Positions 1 through 5,336 of a DNA stretch of 5,336 nucleotides are shown one piece after another. Both the position numbers and the translations under genes were made by a program. Under the pieces are notes generated by a model. The model made no database searches and was not told where the DNA came from. It worked only from the letters and a program-made list of their open reading frames with translations. Position 1 is the first letter of the stretch, and each line of letters opens with the position of its first letter. Location: positions 1-5,336 of the forward strand of contig JAFLUQ010000151.1 of the NCBI GenBank assembly GCA_022508735.1, read 5' to 3'. Origin of the DNA: Oscillospiraceae bacterium (GTDB lineage: Bacteria > Bacillota > Clostridia > UMGS1883).

Positions 1-713
1 GTGTTGTAAAGGGAGTCATTGTCGGCATGGATCTGATAGTTGAGCATGGTGGGAGTGATGTCCCTCTGCTTGCCTAAGAGATCTTCACGGATGATAACGA
101 TGGTAACGCCGGCGGGAGCCACGTTCTTCTGAGCTCCGGCATAAAGCAGACCGAACCTAGATACGTCGATCTTCTGAGAAAGTATGCAGCTGGAGATGTC
201 AGCTACCAGCGGAACGTTGCCTGTATCGGGAAGCTCGGTATATCTTGTACCGTAGATGGTATTGTTATATGTAATATGGAAGAAATCGGCCTCGGGGTCA
301 AAGGTGGCAGGATCAAGGTCGGGAATGTAGGAGAAGGTCTTATCAGCGCTGGAAGCGATACGGTTAACCTGACCGTACTTCTCGAACTCGCTTGCTGCCT
401 TCTTGGACCACTGGCCGGTGATAACGCAATCACACTTGCCGCTGCCGTTCATGAGGTTGAGCGGAATCATTGCAAACTGAGTAGAGGCACCGCCCTGAAG
501 GAAAAGCACCTTATAGTTGTCGGGGATCTCCATAAGCTCGCGGAGCAGGGCCTCGGCCTCCTTGATGATCACATCATACTCCTTGCTTCTGTGGCTCATC
601 TCCATTACGCTCTGGCCGCTGCCGCCCTGATCAAGAAGCTCAGCCTGAGCCTTTTCAAGGACGGGCAGGGGAAGCATGCTGGGACCTGCCGAAAAATTGT
701 AAACTCTGGACAT
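1..713 (-). CDS. serC: Phosphoserine aminotransferase SerC (3' part missing, cut by window edge)
   Basis: PLP-dependent class V aminotransferase that converts 3-phosphohydroxypyruvate and glutamate to phosphoserine and 2-oxoglutarate, the second step of serine synthesis in the cytosol. Many SerC proteins also serve pyridoxal phosphate synthesis. The visible 237 residues begin MSRVYNFSAGPS, the typical family N terminus. Family landmarks follow: His41-Arg42 in EMSHRSKEY (substrate-binding region), LQGGAST at 72-78 (cofactor phosphate loop), Trp102 in TGQW (stacks on the PLP ring in the family), Asp172 in ADISS (pyridine nitrogen), and Lys196 in YAGAQKN, the expected Schiff-base lysine. The family is usually about 360 residues, so roughly the last third lies beyond base 1. 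The ATG at 713-711 is chosen because an AGGAGG site (722-727) sits 8 bases upstream and the N terminus matches the family. All visible catalytic residues are intact. The gene has its own consensus promoter. serA is a common neighbour but would be outside the window. Confidence 0.97.
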   Translation of the reverse strand, partial: MSRVYNFSAGPSMLPLPVLEKAQAELLDQGGSGQSVMEMSHRSKEYDVIIKEAEALLRELMEIPDNYKVLFLQGGASTQFAMIPLNLMNGSGKCDCVITGQWSKKAASEFEKYGQVNRIASSADKTFSYIPDLDPATFDPEADFFHITYNNTIYGTRYTELPDTGNVPLVADISSCILSQKIDVSRFGLLYAGAQKNVAPAGVTIVIIREDLLGKQRDITPTMLNYQIHADNDSLYN

Positions 714-749
714 TTTGGGTTCCTCCTGTTTAAATATATTCTTCTTAAC

Positions 750-778
750 ATTATACAGCTAATTAGGCGATTTGTCAA
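750..778 (-). promoter_or_regulatory. Consensus sigma-70/SigA-type promoter for serC
   Basis: Read on the minus strand, a perfect -35 hexamer TTGACA (773-778) and a perfect -10 hexamer TATAAT (750-755) are separated by exactly 17 bp. Transcription should start near 743, giving a leader of about 30 bases that contains the AGGAGG ribosome binding site at 722-727. That leader is too short for a riboswitch or a classical attenuator. The -35 box lies only 5 bases past the stop codon of the upstream TSUP gene, and no terminator is visible between them, so readthrough from that gene is also possible. Confidence 0.9.
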
Positions 779-783
779 CTGTT

Positions 784-1158
784 TTATTTGTTTTCGGCTG
801 TTTTCGTTATTTTTATCCCCGAGACTATTTCTCTTATCCCAGCAATAATTATGAAACCGCCGAATACTCGCCTGAGAACCTCCGAGGGCAGGCGCACGGC
901 GAGCCACGCGCCGAGCAGTGAAAAAAGTATACCCGAGGCTACAAGCTTAAGCGCCGGGCGGTATTCTATGTTTTTGTTCTTTATGTGCACAATGAGTGCC
1001 GCCACAGCAGTAGGGATAAAGTAGAACAGATTAACAGTCTGGGCCACGTGCTGCTCAACGCCCTTTAGCATTGTCAGCGCCGGAATGAGCACCATACCGC
1101 CGCCCACGCCCATGCCGCTGAGTATGCCCGAAAGAAAACCTATGAGGATTATAATCAT
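784..1158 (-). CDS. Half-size TSUP (TauE/SafE) family membrane protein, second of pair
   Basis: Integral membrane protein of the TSUP (TauE/SafE) family, whose characterised members export small anions such as sulfite, sulfoacetate or related compounds; the substrate here is unknown. From the preferred start it has 124 residues in about four hydrophobic segments. The first contains the glycine-rich motif GILSGMGVGGGM typical of each TSUP half. A second segment carries QTVNLFYFIPTAVAALIV, a third LVASGILFSLLGAWLA, and the last RRVFGGFIIIAGIREI. Full TSUP proteins are about 250 residues with two such repeats, so this is one repeat. The neighbour at 1170-1511 supplies another, and the two probably form a heterodimer equivalent to one full protein (inference). 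The ORF reaches ATG 1164-1162, but GAGGT (1166-1170) is only 1 base from that ATG and 7 bases from the ATG at 1158-1156, so the latter is preferred. Translation is probably coupled to the upstream gene. Confidence 0.88.
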   Translation of the reverse strand: MIIILIGFLSGILSGMGVGGGMVLIPALTMLKGVEQHVAQTVNLFYFIPTAVAALIVHIKNKNIEYRPALKLVASGILFSLLGAWLAVRLPSEVLRRVFGGFIIIAGIREIVSGIKITKTAENK

Positions 1159-1165
1159 TTTCATT

Positions 1166-1170
1166 ACCTC
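1166..1170 (-). promoter_or_regulatory. Ribosome binding site deciding the start of the second TSUP gene
   Basis: On the minus strand GAGGT overlaps the last base of the upstream gene's TAG stop codon. It lies 1 base before the ATG at 1164 and 7 bases before the ATG at 1158. Only the second spacing is normal for initiation, so the shorter protein is favoured. The overlap with the upstream stop suggests translational coupling. Confidence 0.65.
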
Positions 1171-1511
1171 TAACCGAAAATCATGCGCCCACCGGCTATT
1201 ATCATTACAACGCCAAAGCCGATTTTAATATACTTTTTCGGCAGGCGGCCTAACAGCTTTGCGCCGGCCACTGCGCCTGCTATGCCGCCAATGGCGGACG
1301 TCCATATAAGCCGGTAGTCGATATATCCGCTGAAACCGTATACGATCATTGACGCCAGCGAAAAGGGCAGGATTATGGCTATAGCTGTAGCGTGGGCCCT
1401 TTTTGTCTCAACCTTCATTGCACGCTCCAGCACCAGCACAGCCACAATTCCGCCGCCCGAGGCCAAAAAACCGTTCACAAGCCCTGTCAGAGCACCGTAG
1501 ATTATAGTCAT
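1170..1511 (-). CDS. Half-size TSUP (TauE/SafE) family membrane protein, first of pair
   Basis: Integral membrane protein of the TSUP family of small-anion exporters, 113 residues, substrate unknown. The N terminus MTIIYGALTGLVNG runs into FLASGGGIVAV (residues 15-25), the glycine-rich half-helix motif of the family. Next comes a loop with KRAHATAIAIILPF (37-50), then further membrane segments containing SAIGGIAGAVAGAKLLGRLP (72-91) and IKIGFGVVMIIAGG (95-108). The protein ends MIFG. It resembles the N-terminal repeat of a full TSUP protein, as the family signature and gene order suggest. The frame is open upstream to a TTG at 1598, but those 29 extra residues are hydrophilic, unlike the family, and start inside the preceding terminator. 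ATG 1511-1509 is therefore chosen, although its only SD-like sequence, AAAGGG, lies a rather long 11 bases away. No convincing promoter was found in 1512-1596, yet the gene follows a terminator, so one should exist there. Confidence 0.87.
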   Translation of the reverse strand: MTIIYGALTGLVNGFLASGGGIVAVLVLERAMKVETKRAHATAIAIILPFSLASMIVYGFSGYIDYRLIWTSAIGGIAGAVAGAKLLGRLPKKYIKIGFGVVMIIAGGRMIFG

Positions 1512-1596
1512 TATACTGTCAACCCTTTTATGGTATGGTGAACCGCCCACGCCCGGATGGCATAAAAACAGGGAATACCTGAGCGGCACGCATTGC

Positions 1597-1624
1597 AAAA
1601 AAGCTTCCCCATAGGGAAGCTTTT
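1597..1624 (-). terminator. Intrinsic terminator of the Na/Pi cotransporter gene
   Basis: A perfect 11-bp inverted repeat (arms 1599-1609 and 1614-1624, core GCTTCCC/GGGAAGC) has a 4-base loop. On the minus strand it is followed by six T residues (1602-1597, partly shared with the stem). It begins 16 bases after the transporter stop codon. This separates the transporter unit from the TSUP pair. Confidence 0.9.
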
Positions 1625-1639
1625 CCGTATTTATTAAAT

Positions 1640-3442
1640 TTATTCCGCATTCAGACTGAAACGGTTGCGATATTCGCTTGTAAGCGCGTCGAAAAGGTCT
1701 GAATTCTGCTGACGAAGATGCTTCACGTACTTGTGAGCGTCGATATTGCTGTCCACATTGACGAGCTGACCGATGGAAATACCAACGTTGCTGCAGTGGT
1801 CGGATATGCGCTCAAGATTGTTTACGATGTCGAGGAAGGTTATTCCGCCGCGAACGCTGCAGTTGCTCTCCACGAGGCGCTCTACATGGCGGTCTTTGAG
1901 GGTGTCGCGCAGCTCGTCAACCACAGCCTCGCAGGGCTGGATGCGCATGGCGCGGCCGGCATCGGAATACTTAAGCCCTTCTACTGCCAGCTCCAGCGAC
2001 TCACGCACGGCAGAGCCCATGATGTGAAGCTCGTCCAGCCCCTCCGGGGAAATGGCGCTGCCGGCCTCGTGCATATCGCGTATACAGTAGCAGATGTTCA
2101 GCACATGGTCGCCAACGCGCTCCAAGTCGGTAACAACGTGGAGTATGGTAGTGGCGGTGTGCTTTTCGCTGGTAGTCAGGTGCTGGGCAACGATCTTTGT
2201 CACATACTGAGAGATGTTGCTCTCCTGCTTATCGATGTCCTTTTCAATTGATTTTACCTCGTCAATAAGGTCGATCTCATTGTTTTCTACAACACGCATG
2301 GTCATGTCATAGCCCTTAAGCGCGGTCTCAGCCATGGTAACCACCTCGTTCAGGGCCTGTTTTACGGCCATGGCGGGGAAGGTAATAACCAGACGCTCGT
2401 CCAGTATAGTGGTCGCCTGATCTTTTTTCTTCGATTTGGAGTCTTTTTCACCGTCGGGTATTATGAGACAGGAAACCTTGATGAACAACTCACAGAAGGG
2501 CAGGAGCACAATTGTGCTCAGAATATTGAACACAGTGTGTATGTTCGCAACTCCGCTTGTAGTAAGCGTGGTGTTCCAGAAACTGAAATGCAGGAAAATA
2601 TCCAGGCCATACATTACCACGAAGCAGAGGACAACGCCGGTTATCTTGTATATGAGGTTCAGTATGGAGGCACGGCGGGCTTCCTTATTGGCGCCGGCAC
2701 CGGAAATGATAGTTACCGCACAGGTGCCGATGTTTGCGCCCATGATCATGGGAAGCGCGTTGCTCCATGTGACAAGTCCTGTTACCGTGAAGGCCTGAAG
2801 AAGACCGACAGAGGCCGAACTGGACTGAAGCAGGGCTGTTATCAGCGTGCCCGCGATGATGCCAAGGATGGGATTGCTTATGCCTGTGAAGATCGTCTGC
2901 ATTACGGGCAGGTCCTTCATGGCGGATATGGAGTCAGTCATTATGCTCATGCCGATGAAGATCGCTCCGAGACCGAGTATGATCTCACCGACGTAGGCTC
3001 TTTTCTTGTTCTTCTTGCCCAAAAACATTATGAGGATTATACCCGCTAACAGCAGGAAGTTAGCCAGTGTGGAGGGCTTGAAAAGACGTATGTACCATGT
3101 GTCGCCGCTGATGCCTGACAGGGACAGTATCTGCGCTGTCGCCGTCGTACCGATATTGGCACCCATAATGATGCCCGATGCCTGACGAAGAGTCATCATT
3201 CCGGCGTTAACAAAGCCGACCACCATGACCGTCGTAGCGCCGCTGGACTGGATGAGAGCAGTCACGGCCGCGCCTACCAGCACGCCCTTGATGATGTTGC
3301 TGGTGAGATTTTCGATAAGCCGCTGCATGCTGTCGCCGGCCACCTTTTCGAGACCGCCGCTCATGACGTGCATTCCGTATAGGAACAGCGCGGCTCCACC
3401 GCACATGGTCAACAGGCTGAAAATAATGTCTGTCAGCGTCAT
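1640..3442 (-). CDS. Na/Pi cotransporter family protein with C-terminal PhoU-like region
   Basis: Membrane protein of the PNaS (NptA/YjbB, SLC34-like) family, expected to move inorganic phosphate with or against sodium across the cytoplasmic membrane; direction cannot be read from sequence. It has 600 residues, the usual length for the PhoU-fused form. The membrane part (about 1-325) holds two inverted-repeat halves, each with the family signature: QSSGATT (65-71) then GANIGTT (94-100), and QSSSASV (206-212) then GANIGTC (235-241). A charged linker (about 330-345, GEKDSKSKKK) leads to a helical cytosolic PhoU-like region (about 350-575). Its two repeats carry the metal-binding type motifs DLERVGDHVLNI (439-450) and NNLERISDHCSNV (541-553). 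In family context the PhoU part probably senses or gates the transporter (inference). ATG 3442-3440 is preceded by GGAGG (3450-3454) at 7 bases. The gene ends at an intrinsic terminator. No Pho-type regulatory site or clear promoter was identified upstream. No truncation or frameshift is seen. Confidence 0.95.
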   Translation of the reverse strand: MTLTDIIFSLLTMCGGAALFLYGMHVMSGGLEKVAGDSMQRLIENLTSNIIKGVLVGAAVTALIQSSGATTVMVVGFVNAGMMTLRQASGIIMGANIGTTATAQILSLSGISGDTWYIRLFKPSTLANFLLLAGIILIMFLGKKNKKRAYVGEIILGLGAIFIGMSIMTDSISAMKDLPVMQTIFTGISNPILGIIAGTLITALLQSSSASVGLLQAFTVTGLVTWSNALPMIMGANIGTCAVTIISGAGANKEARRASILNLIYKITGVVLCFVVMYGLDIFLHFSFWNTTLTTSGVANIHTVFNILSTIVLLPFCELFIKVSCLIIPDGEKDSKSKKKDQATTILDERLVITFPAMAVKQALNEVVTMAETALKGYDMTMRVVENNEIDLIDEVKSIEKDIDKQESNISQYVTKIVAQHLTTSEKHTATTILHVVTDLERVGDHVLNICYCIRDMHEAGSAISPEGLDELHIMGSAVRESLELAVEGLKYSDAGRAMRIQPCEAVVDELRDTLKDRHVERLVESNCSVRGGITFLDIVNNLERISDHCSNVGISIGQLVNVDSNIDAHKYVKHLRQQNSDLFDALTSEYRNRFSLNAE

Positions 3443-3480
3443 AGTTTTTCCTCCAACGTTTTGTATCAGTTACTCTTCCG

Positions 3481-3514
3481 AATAAAAGCCCAAAGTGTGA
3501 TAACGCTTTGGGCT
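3481..3514 (-). terminator. Terminator-like hairpin upstream of the Na/Pi gene, possibly ending the glutamine synthetase transcript
   Basis: On the minus strand AGCCCAAAG (3514-3506) pairs with CTTTGGGCT (3495-3487) in a perfect 9-bp stem around a 10-base loop, followed by TTTTATT (the first T shared with the stem). This has the form of an intrinsic terminator, though the U tract is short. It lies about 270 bases past the glutamine synthetase stop and 38 bases before the transporter start. It either ends the former transcript or acts as a leader attenuator for the latter. It contains direct-repeat copy B. Confidence 0.6.
3490..3513. repeat. 24-bp direct repeat, copy B
   Basis: Matches the sequence at 3737-3760 at 22 of 24 positions in the same orientation; the two differences are adjacent, AT here and GG there, in the loop. 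The copies begin 247 bp apart and bound the structured region. This copy extends into a 9-bp stem with a T tract on the minus strand. Confidence 0.85.
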
Positions 3515-3551
3515 CGGTCTGTAGAAAATGTGAAAATTCAATAAGGGGATT

Positions 3552-3573
3552 TTCAAGGGGAACTCCCCTTGAA
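3552..3573. repeat. Inverted repeat (hairpin 1), 9-bp stem
   Basis: TTCAAGGGG (3552-3560) and CCCCTTGAA (3565-3573) form a perfect stem around a 4-base loop. GATTT (3548-3552) and AAATC (3576-3580) could alternatively extend the pairing on the outside. No T tract follows on either strand, so it is not a typical terminator. Confidence 0.8.
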
Positions 3574-3580
3574 TGAAATC

Positions 3581-3614
3581 ATCAAAAAATCAGGGCGTGT
3601 ACCTGATTTTTGAT
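3581..3614. repeat. Inverted repeat (hairpin 2), 13-bp stem with one bulged A
   Basis: The arm at 3581-3594 (ATCAAAAAATCAGG) pairs with 3602-3614 (CCTGATTTTTGAT), leaving a single bulged A and a 7-base loop. Each strand reads CCTGATTTTT after the loop, so it could act as a weak terminator in both directions, although the T residues are inside the stem. Confidence 0.8.
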
Positions 3615-3620
3615 ACTTAT

Positions 3621-3683
3621 GTCGCCGTAGAAAAATAAATTTGTTATGACAAATTTATTTTTTGTAAGCGTTAGCGAGGCGAC
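3621..3683. repeat. Outer inverted repeat GTCGCC / GGCGAC enclosing hairpin 3
   Basis: GTCGCC (3621-3626) is complementary to GGCGAC (3678-3683). The pair encloses the 14-bp A/T-rich hairpin at 3631-3662 plus an asymmetric 15-base tail containing AAGCGTT. Six G/C-rich pairs closing over a long inner stem would give a compact two-tier fold. The pairing is modest by itself but its placement around the inner hairpin makes it notable. Confidence 0.5.
3631..3662. repeat. Perfect 14-bp A/T-rich inverted repeat (hairpin 3)
   Basis: The arms AAAAATAAATTTGT (3631-3644) and ACAAATTTATTTTT (3649-3662) are perfectly complementary around a 4-base TATG loop. This is the longest perfect stem in the window. 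It has T-rich 3' arms on both strands, but the stem has only two G/C pairs, so it is an unlikely intrinsic terminator alone. It might instead be cruciform-forming DNA or the binding site of a dimeric protein. Confidence 0.85.
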
Positions 3684-3699
3684 GCAGAAAGGGGTTACA

Positions 3700-3727
3700 C
3701 GGGGGAAACCGCAGCGGGGTTCCCCCG
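3700..3727. repeat. G/C-rich inverted repeat (hairpin 5), 8-bp stem
   Basis: CGGGGGAA (3700-3707) pairs with TTCCCCCG (3720-3727) around a 12-base loop. It is the stem nearest the glutamine synthetase gene within the structured region. No T tract follows directly on either strand. Confidence 0.7.
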
Positions 3728-3736
3728 CGAGATGTA

Positions 3737-3760
3737 CCAAAGTGTGGGAACGCTTTGGGC
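3737..3760. repeat. 24-bp direct repeat, copy A
   Basis: Same orientation as 3490-3513 with 22 of 24 identities. It lies 24-47 bases past the glutamine synthetase stop. Here only a 6-bp stem (CCAAAG/CTTTGG) is retained and no T tract follows on the minus strand, so unlike copy B it does not look like a working intrinsic terminator. Confidence 0.85.
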
Positions 3761-3783
3761 CTTTGCGGATTTAATGCAGTTAA

Positions 3784-5336
3784 TTATTGATAGAACAGGA
3801 TGTCGGAATAGCTCTCGATGGGCCAGAATTCCTTGCCGACAATAAGCTCAAGAGCATCGGCGGCTTCACGCACGCTGTCCATAGCGCTGACAACAGTCTG
3901 CTTGTATGACTTGGCCTGCTCATCAAGGTCGGCGATAGCGGCAGAAGTCTTAATAGCCTCATCAAGGGTCTTGGTGGAACTATAGAGCTGCTCGTAAAGA
4001 GGAGTGATCTGAGAGAGGATATCCTTCTCTACAACCGCGCTCATGCCTATAGCGTCCTGAGTGGCTACTGCCTCGGCCAGATACTTGGCGTAGTCGATGA
4101 CTGCGGGAAGTATTTCCTGACGGGCCATATCGAGCATAGTAAGAGCCTCGTAGTTTATGGTCTTGACAAACTTCTCGACCTTTACCTCATAGCGGCTCCT
4201 GAGCTCTACCTCATTGTAAACCTTGTGCTCATCAAACATCTTGATAGCCTTATCGGTTATGTAAGCGGGGTAAGCATCTATGGACTGAGGAAGGTTGGGG
4301 AGACCGCGTCTCTCGGCCTCGGTTACCCACTCGGGGCTGTATCCGTCGCCGTTAAAGATGATGCGCTTGTTATCGGTCAGCATTTCCTTGATGAGCGCGG
4401 CGGCCTCTGCCTCTACGTCGGAAGCTGCCTCAAGGCGGTCGGCAATTTTCTTGAGACTGTCAGCCACTATAGTGTTTATAACTGTGTTGGGACCGGCGAT
4501 AGAGGCCGAAGAACCAACCATTCTGAATTCAAACTTGTTACCGGTGAAGGCGAAGGGAGAGGTGCGGTTACGGTCGGTAGTGTCGCGGTCGATAGAGGTT
4601 ACCGCGGCAACATCGAAGTCCATTTCCTCCTTGCCCTTTACAGCGGCTTCCTTACCGGCTACAACCGCGTCTACAACATCGGCAAGCTCGTCGCCGAGGT
4701 ATACGGAAATGATGCTCGGAGGAGCCTCGTTTCCGCCAAGACGGTGATCGTTGCCAACATTGGCCGCGCTGGCGCGAAGAATGTCGCCGTGAAGATTTAC
4801 CGCCTCGATAACGGCGGAAAGGAACAGCATGAAGCGGGTGTTGTGCTGGGGATCCTTGCCGGGCTTGAGCAGGTTTTCGCCGCCGTCGGTGGAAAGCGCC
4901 CAGTTGTTGTGCTTGCCGCTGCCGTTTATGCCGGCAAAGGGCTTTTCATGGAGCAGGCACACAAGACCGTGGTGACGGGCCACGCGCTTAAGTGTCTCCA
5001 TAACAAGCTGGTTGTGATCTGTTGCGATGTTTGACTCGCTGTATATGCAGGCGAGCTCATGCTGGCAGGGGGCAACCTCGTTGTGCTCGGTCTTGGCGAA
5101 CACGCCAAGCTTATAGAGCTCGGTGTTGACGTCGTGCATAAAGGCGGAAACACGGTCGCGGATGGTGCCGAAGTAGTGGTCCTCCATCTCCTGACCCTTG
5201 GGGGGCTTTGCTCCGAAGAGTGTTCTGCCGGTGATAATAAGGTCCTTGCGGTTAGCGTAGGACTTTTCATCTACAAGGAAATATTCCTGCTCGGCGCCAA
5301 CGGTGGAGATGACCTTTTTGGTCTCAGTGTCACCCA
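3784..5336 (-). CDS. glnN: Type III glutamine synthetase (N-terminal part missing, cut by window edge)
   Basis: Cytosolic enzyme joining ammonia to glutamate with ATP to make glutamine. The visible 516 residues are in frame through the window edge, so internal ATG 5187 is not the start. GSIII proteins are about 700 residues, so roughly 180-200 N-terminal residues lie outside. Visible motifs in order are GAEQEYFLVD (13-22, catalytic-barrel strand with metal-binding Glu), NEVAPCQHE (85-93, metal and glutamate site), HEKPFAGINGSGKHNNW (129-145, ATP/glutamate loop), RLGGNEAPPSIISVYLG (198-214) and RNRTSPFAFTGNKFEFR (255-271, phosphate-binding arginines and last metal ligand). The long helical C-terminal extension to FYQ is specific to type III. 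The symbol glnN follows usage for this class; automatic annotation often says glnA. The gene is followed by a structured intergenic region, and its control region lies outside the window. Cys at NEVAPC is a tolerated position in the class (judgement from family memory). Confidence 0.96.
   Translation of the reverse strand, partial: GDTETKKVISTVGAEQEYFLVDEKSYANRKDLIITGRTLFGAKPPKGQEMEDHYFGTIRDRVSAFMHDVNTELYKLGVFAKTEHNEVAPCQHELACIYSESNIATDHNQLVMETLKRVARHHGLVCLLHEKPFAGINGSGKHNNWALSTDGGENLLKPGKDPQHNTRFMLFLSAVIEAVNLHGDILRASAANVGNDHRLGGNEAPPSIISVYLGDELADVVDAVVAGKEAAVKGKEEMDFDVAAVTSIDRDTTDRNRTSPFAFTGNKFEFRMVGSSASIAGPNTVINTIVADSLKKIADRLEAASDVEAEAAALIKEMLTDNKRIIFNGDGYSPEWVTEAERRGLPNLPQSIDAYPAYITDKAIKMFDEHKVYNEVELRSRYEVKVEKFVKTINYEALTMLDMARQEILPAVIDYAKYLAEAVATQDAIGMSAVVEKDILSQITPLYEQLYSSTKTLDEAIKTSAAIADLDEQAKSYKQTVVSAMDSVREAADALELIVGKEFWPIESYSDILFYQ

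Larger units (their letters stand above)
3514..3736. other. Structured non-coding region rich in inverted repeats
   Basis: This 223-bp stretch forms most of the 341-bp gap between the glutamine synthetase stop and the transporter start. I see no plausible protein gene in it on either strand. It contains at least four simple hairpins plus one outer pair (listed separately) and is flanked by the two copies of a 24-bp direct repeat. Such dense pairing suggests either a structured RNA or an interspersed, non-autonomous repeat of the REP/MITE kind. No terminal inverted repeats or transposase were seen. No promoter for the transporter could be identified in it with confidence. Confidence 0.6.

Noticed and set aside
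276..848. 190-residue plus-strand ORF opposite serC and the TSUP 3' end
   Set aside because: It is antisense to strongly supported genes, crosses the serC promoter and intergenic gap, and has no recognisable domain. It is a shadow ORF.
1502..1520. TTGACA and TATAAT strings at the start of the first TSUP gene (minus strand)
   Set aside because: The hexamers are separated by 1 base, or 10 bases to a second TATAAT, instead of about 17. They also overlap the start codon, so they cannot form a normal promoter for this gene.
1512..1598. N-terminal extension of the first TSUP gene to the TTG at 1598
   Set aside because: The extra 29 residues are hydrophilic and unlike the family, and the start would lie in the preceding terminator with no ribosome binding site.
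1718..2251. 177-residue plus-strand ORF
   Set aside because: It is antisense to the PhoU-like region of the Na/Pi protein, with no ribosome binding site or domain, so it is treated as a shadow.
3460..3468. Extended -10-like TGATACAAA upstream of the Na/Pi gene (minus strand)
   Set aside because: Transcription would start near 3453, inside the GGAGG ribosome binding site, and no -35 box is present. It is not a useful promoter.
3488..3760. CRISPR-like array, because of the two similar 24-bp repeats
   Set aside because: There are only two copies, 247 bp apart, the intervening sequence is hairpin-rich and far longer than a spacer, and there are no cas genes.
3443..3783. tRNA or known riboswitch in the long intergenic gap
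   Set aside because: No TTC-loop or CCA-type acceptor pattern and no riboswitch core that I recognise. The visible structure is a series of simple hairpins.
4225..5034. 269-residue plus-strand ORF
   Set aside because: It lies entirely antisense to conserved catalytic motifs of glutamine synthetase. The long open frame is explained by codon bias of the opposite strand.

Overview
All five genes in this window lie on the minus strand, so transcription runs from high to low coordinates. In that order they are: a type III glutamine synthetase cut by the right edge (3784-5336); a Na+/phosphate cotransporter-family protein with a C-terminal PhoU-like region (1640-3442); two half-size TSUP (TauE/SafE) membrane proteins in tandem (1170-1511 and 784-1158); and phosphoserine aminotransferase serC cut by the left edge (1-713). 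The mid-range GC content, strong Shine-Dalgarno sites, type III glutamine synthetase, separately encoded TSUP halves and style of SerC together suggest an anaerobic gut or rumen Clostridia member, probably related to Ruminococcaceae/Oscillospiraceae. This is inference from protein families, not a phylogenetic result.

There are three or four transcription units. The glutamine synthetase is followed by a 341-bp non-coding stretch (3443-3783) packed with inverted repeats. This stretch is bounded by two 24-bp direct repeats that match at 22 positions. The copy nearer the transporter forms an intrinsic-terminator-like hairpin with a short U tract. The transporter has its own strong ribosome binding site and ends at a clear intrinsic terminator (1597-1624). 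The two TSUP genes follow as a tightly coupled pair with 11 bases between stop and preferred start. serC then has its own consensus sigma-70-type promoter (TTGACA, 17 bp, TATAAT) just after the second TSUP stop codon.

The genes are mostly housekeeping: ammonia assimilation, phosphate or ion handling, small-anion or sulfur-compound export, and serine (and possibly vitamin B6) synthesis. They share direction but there is no evidence that they form one pathway. The unusual part is the structured intergenic region. It holds at least five hairpins, including a perfect 14-bp A/T-rich stem nested inside a GTCGCC/GGCGAC pair, and it looks like an interspersed repeat or a structured RNA rather than a protein gene. 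No complete, previously undescribed protein system is visible.
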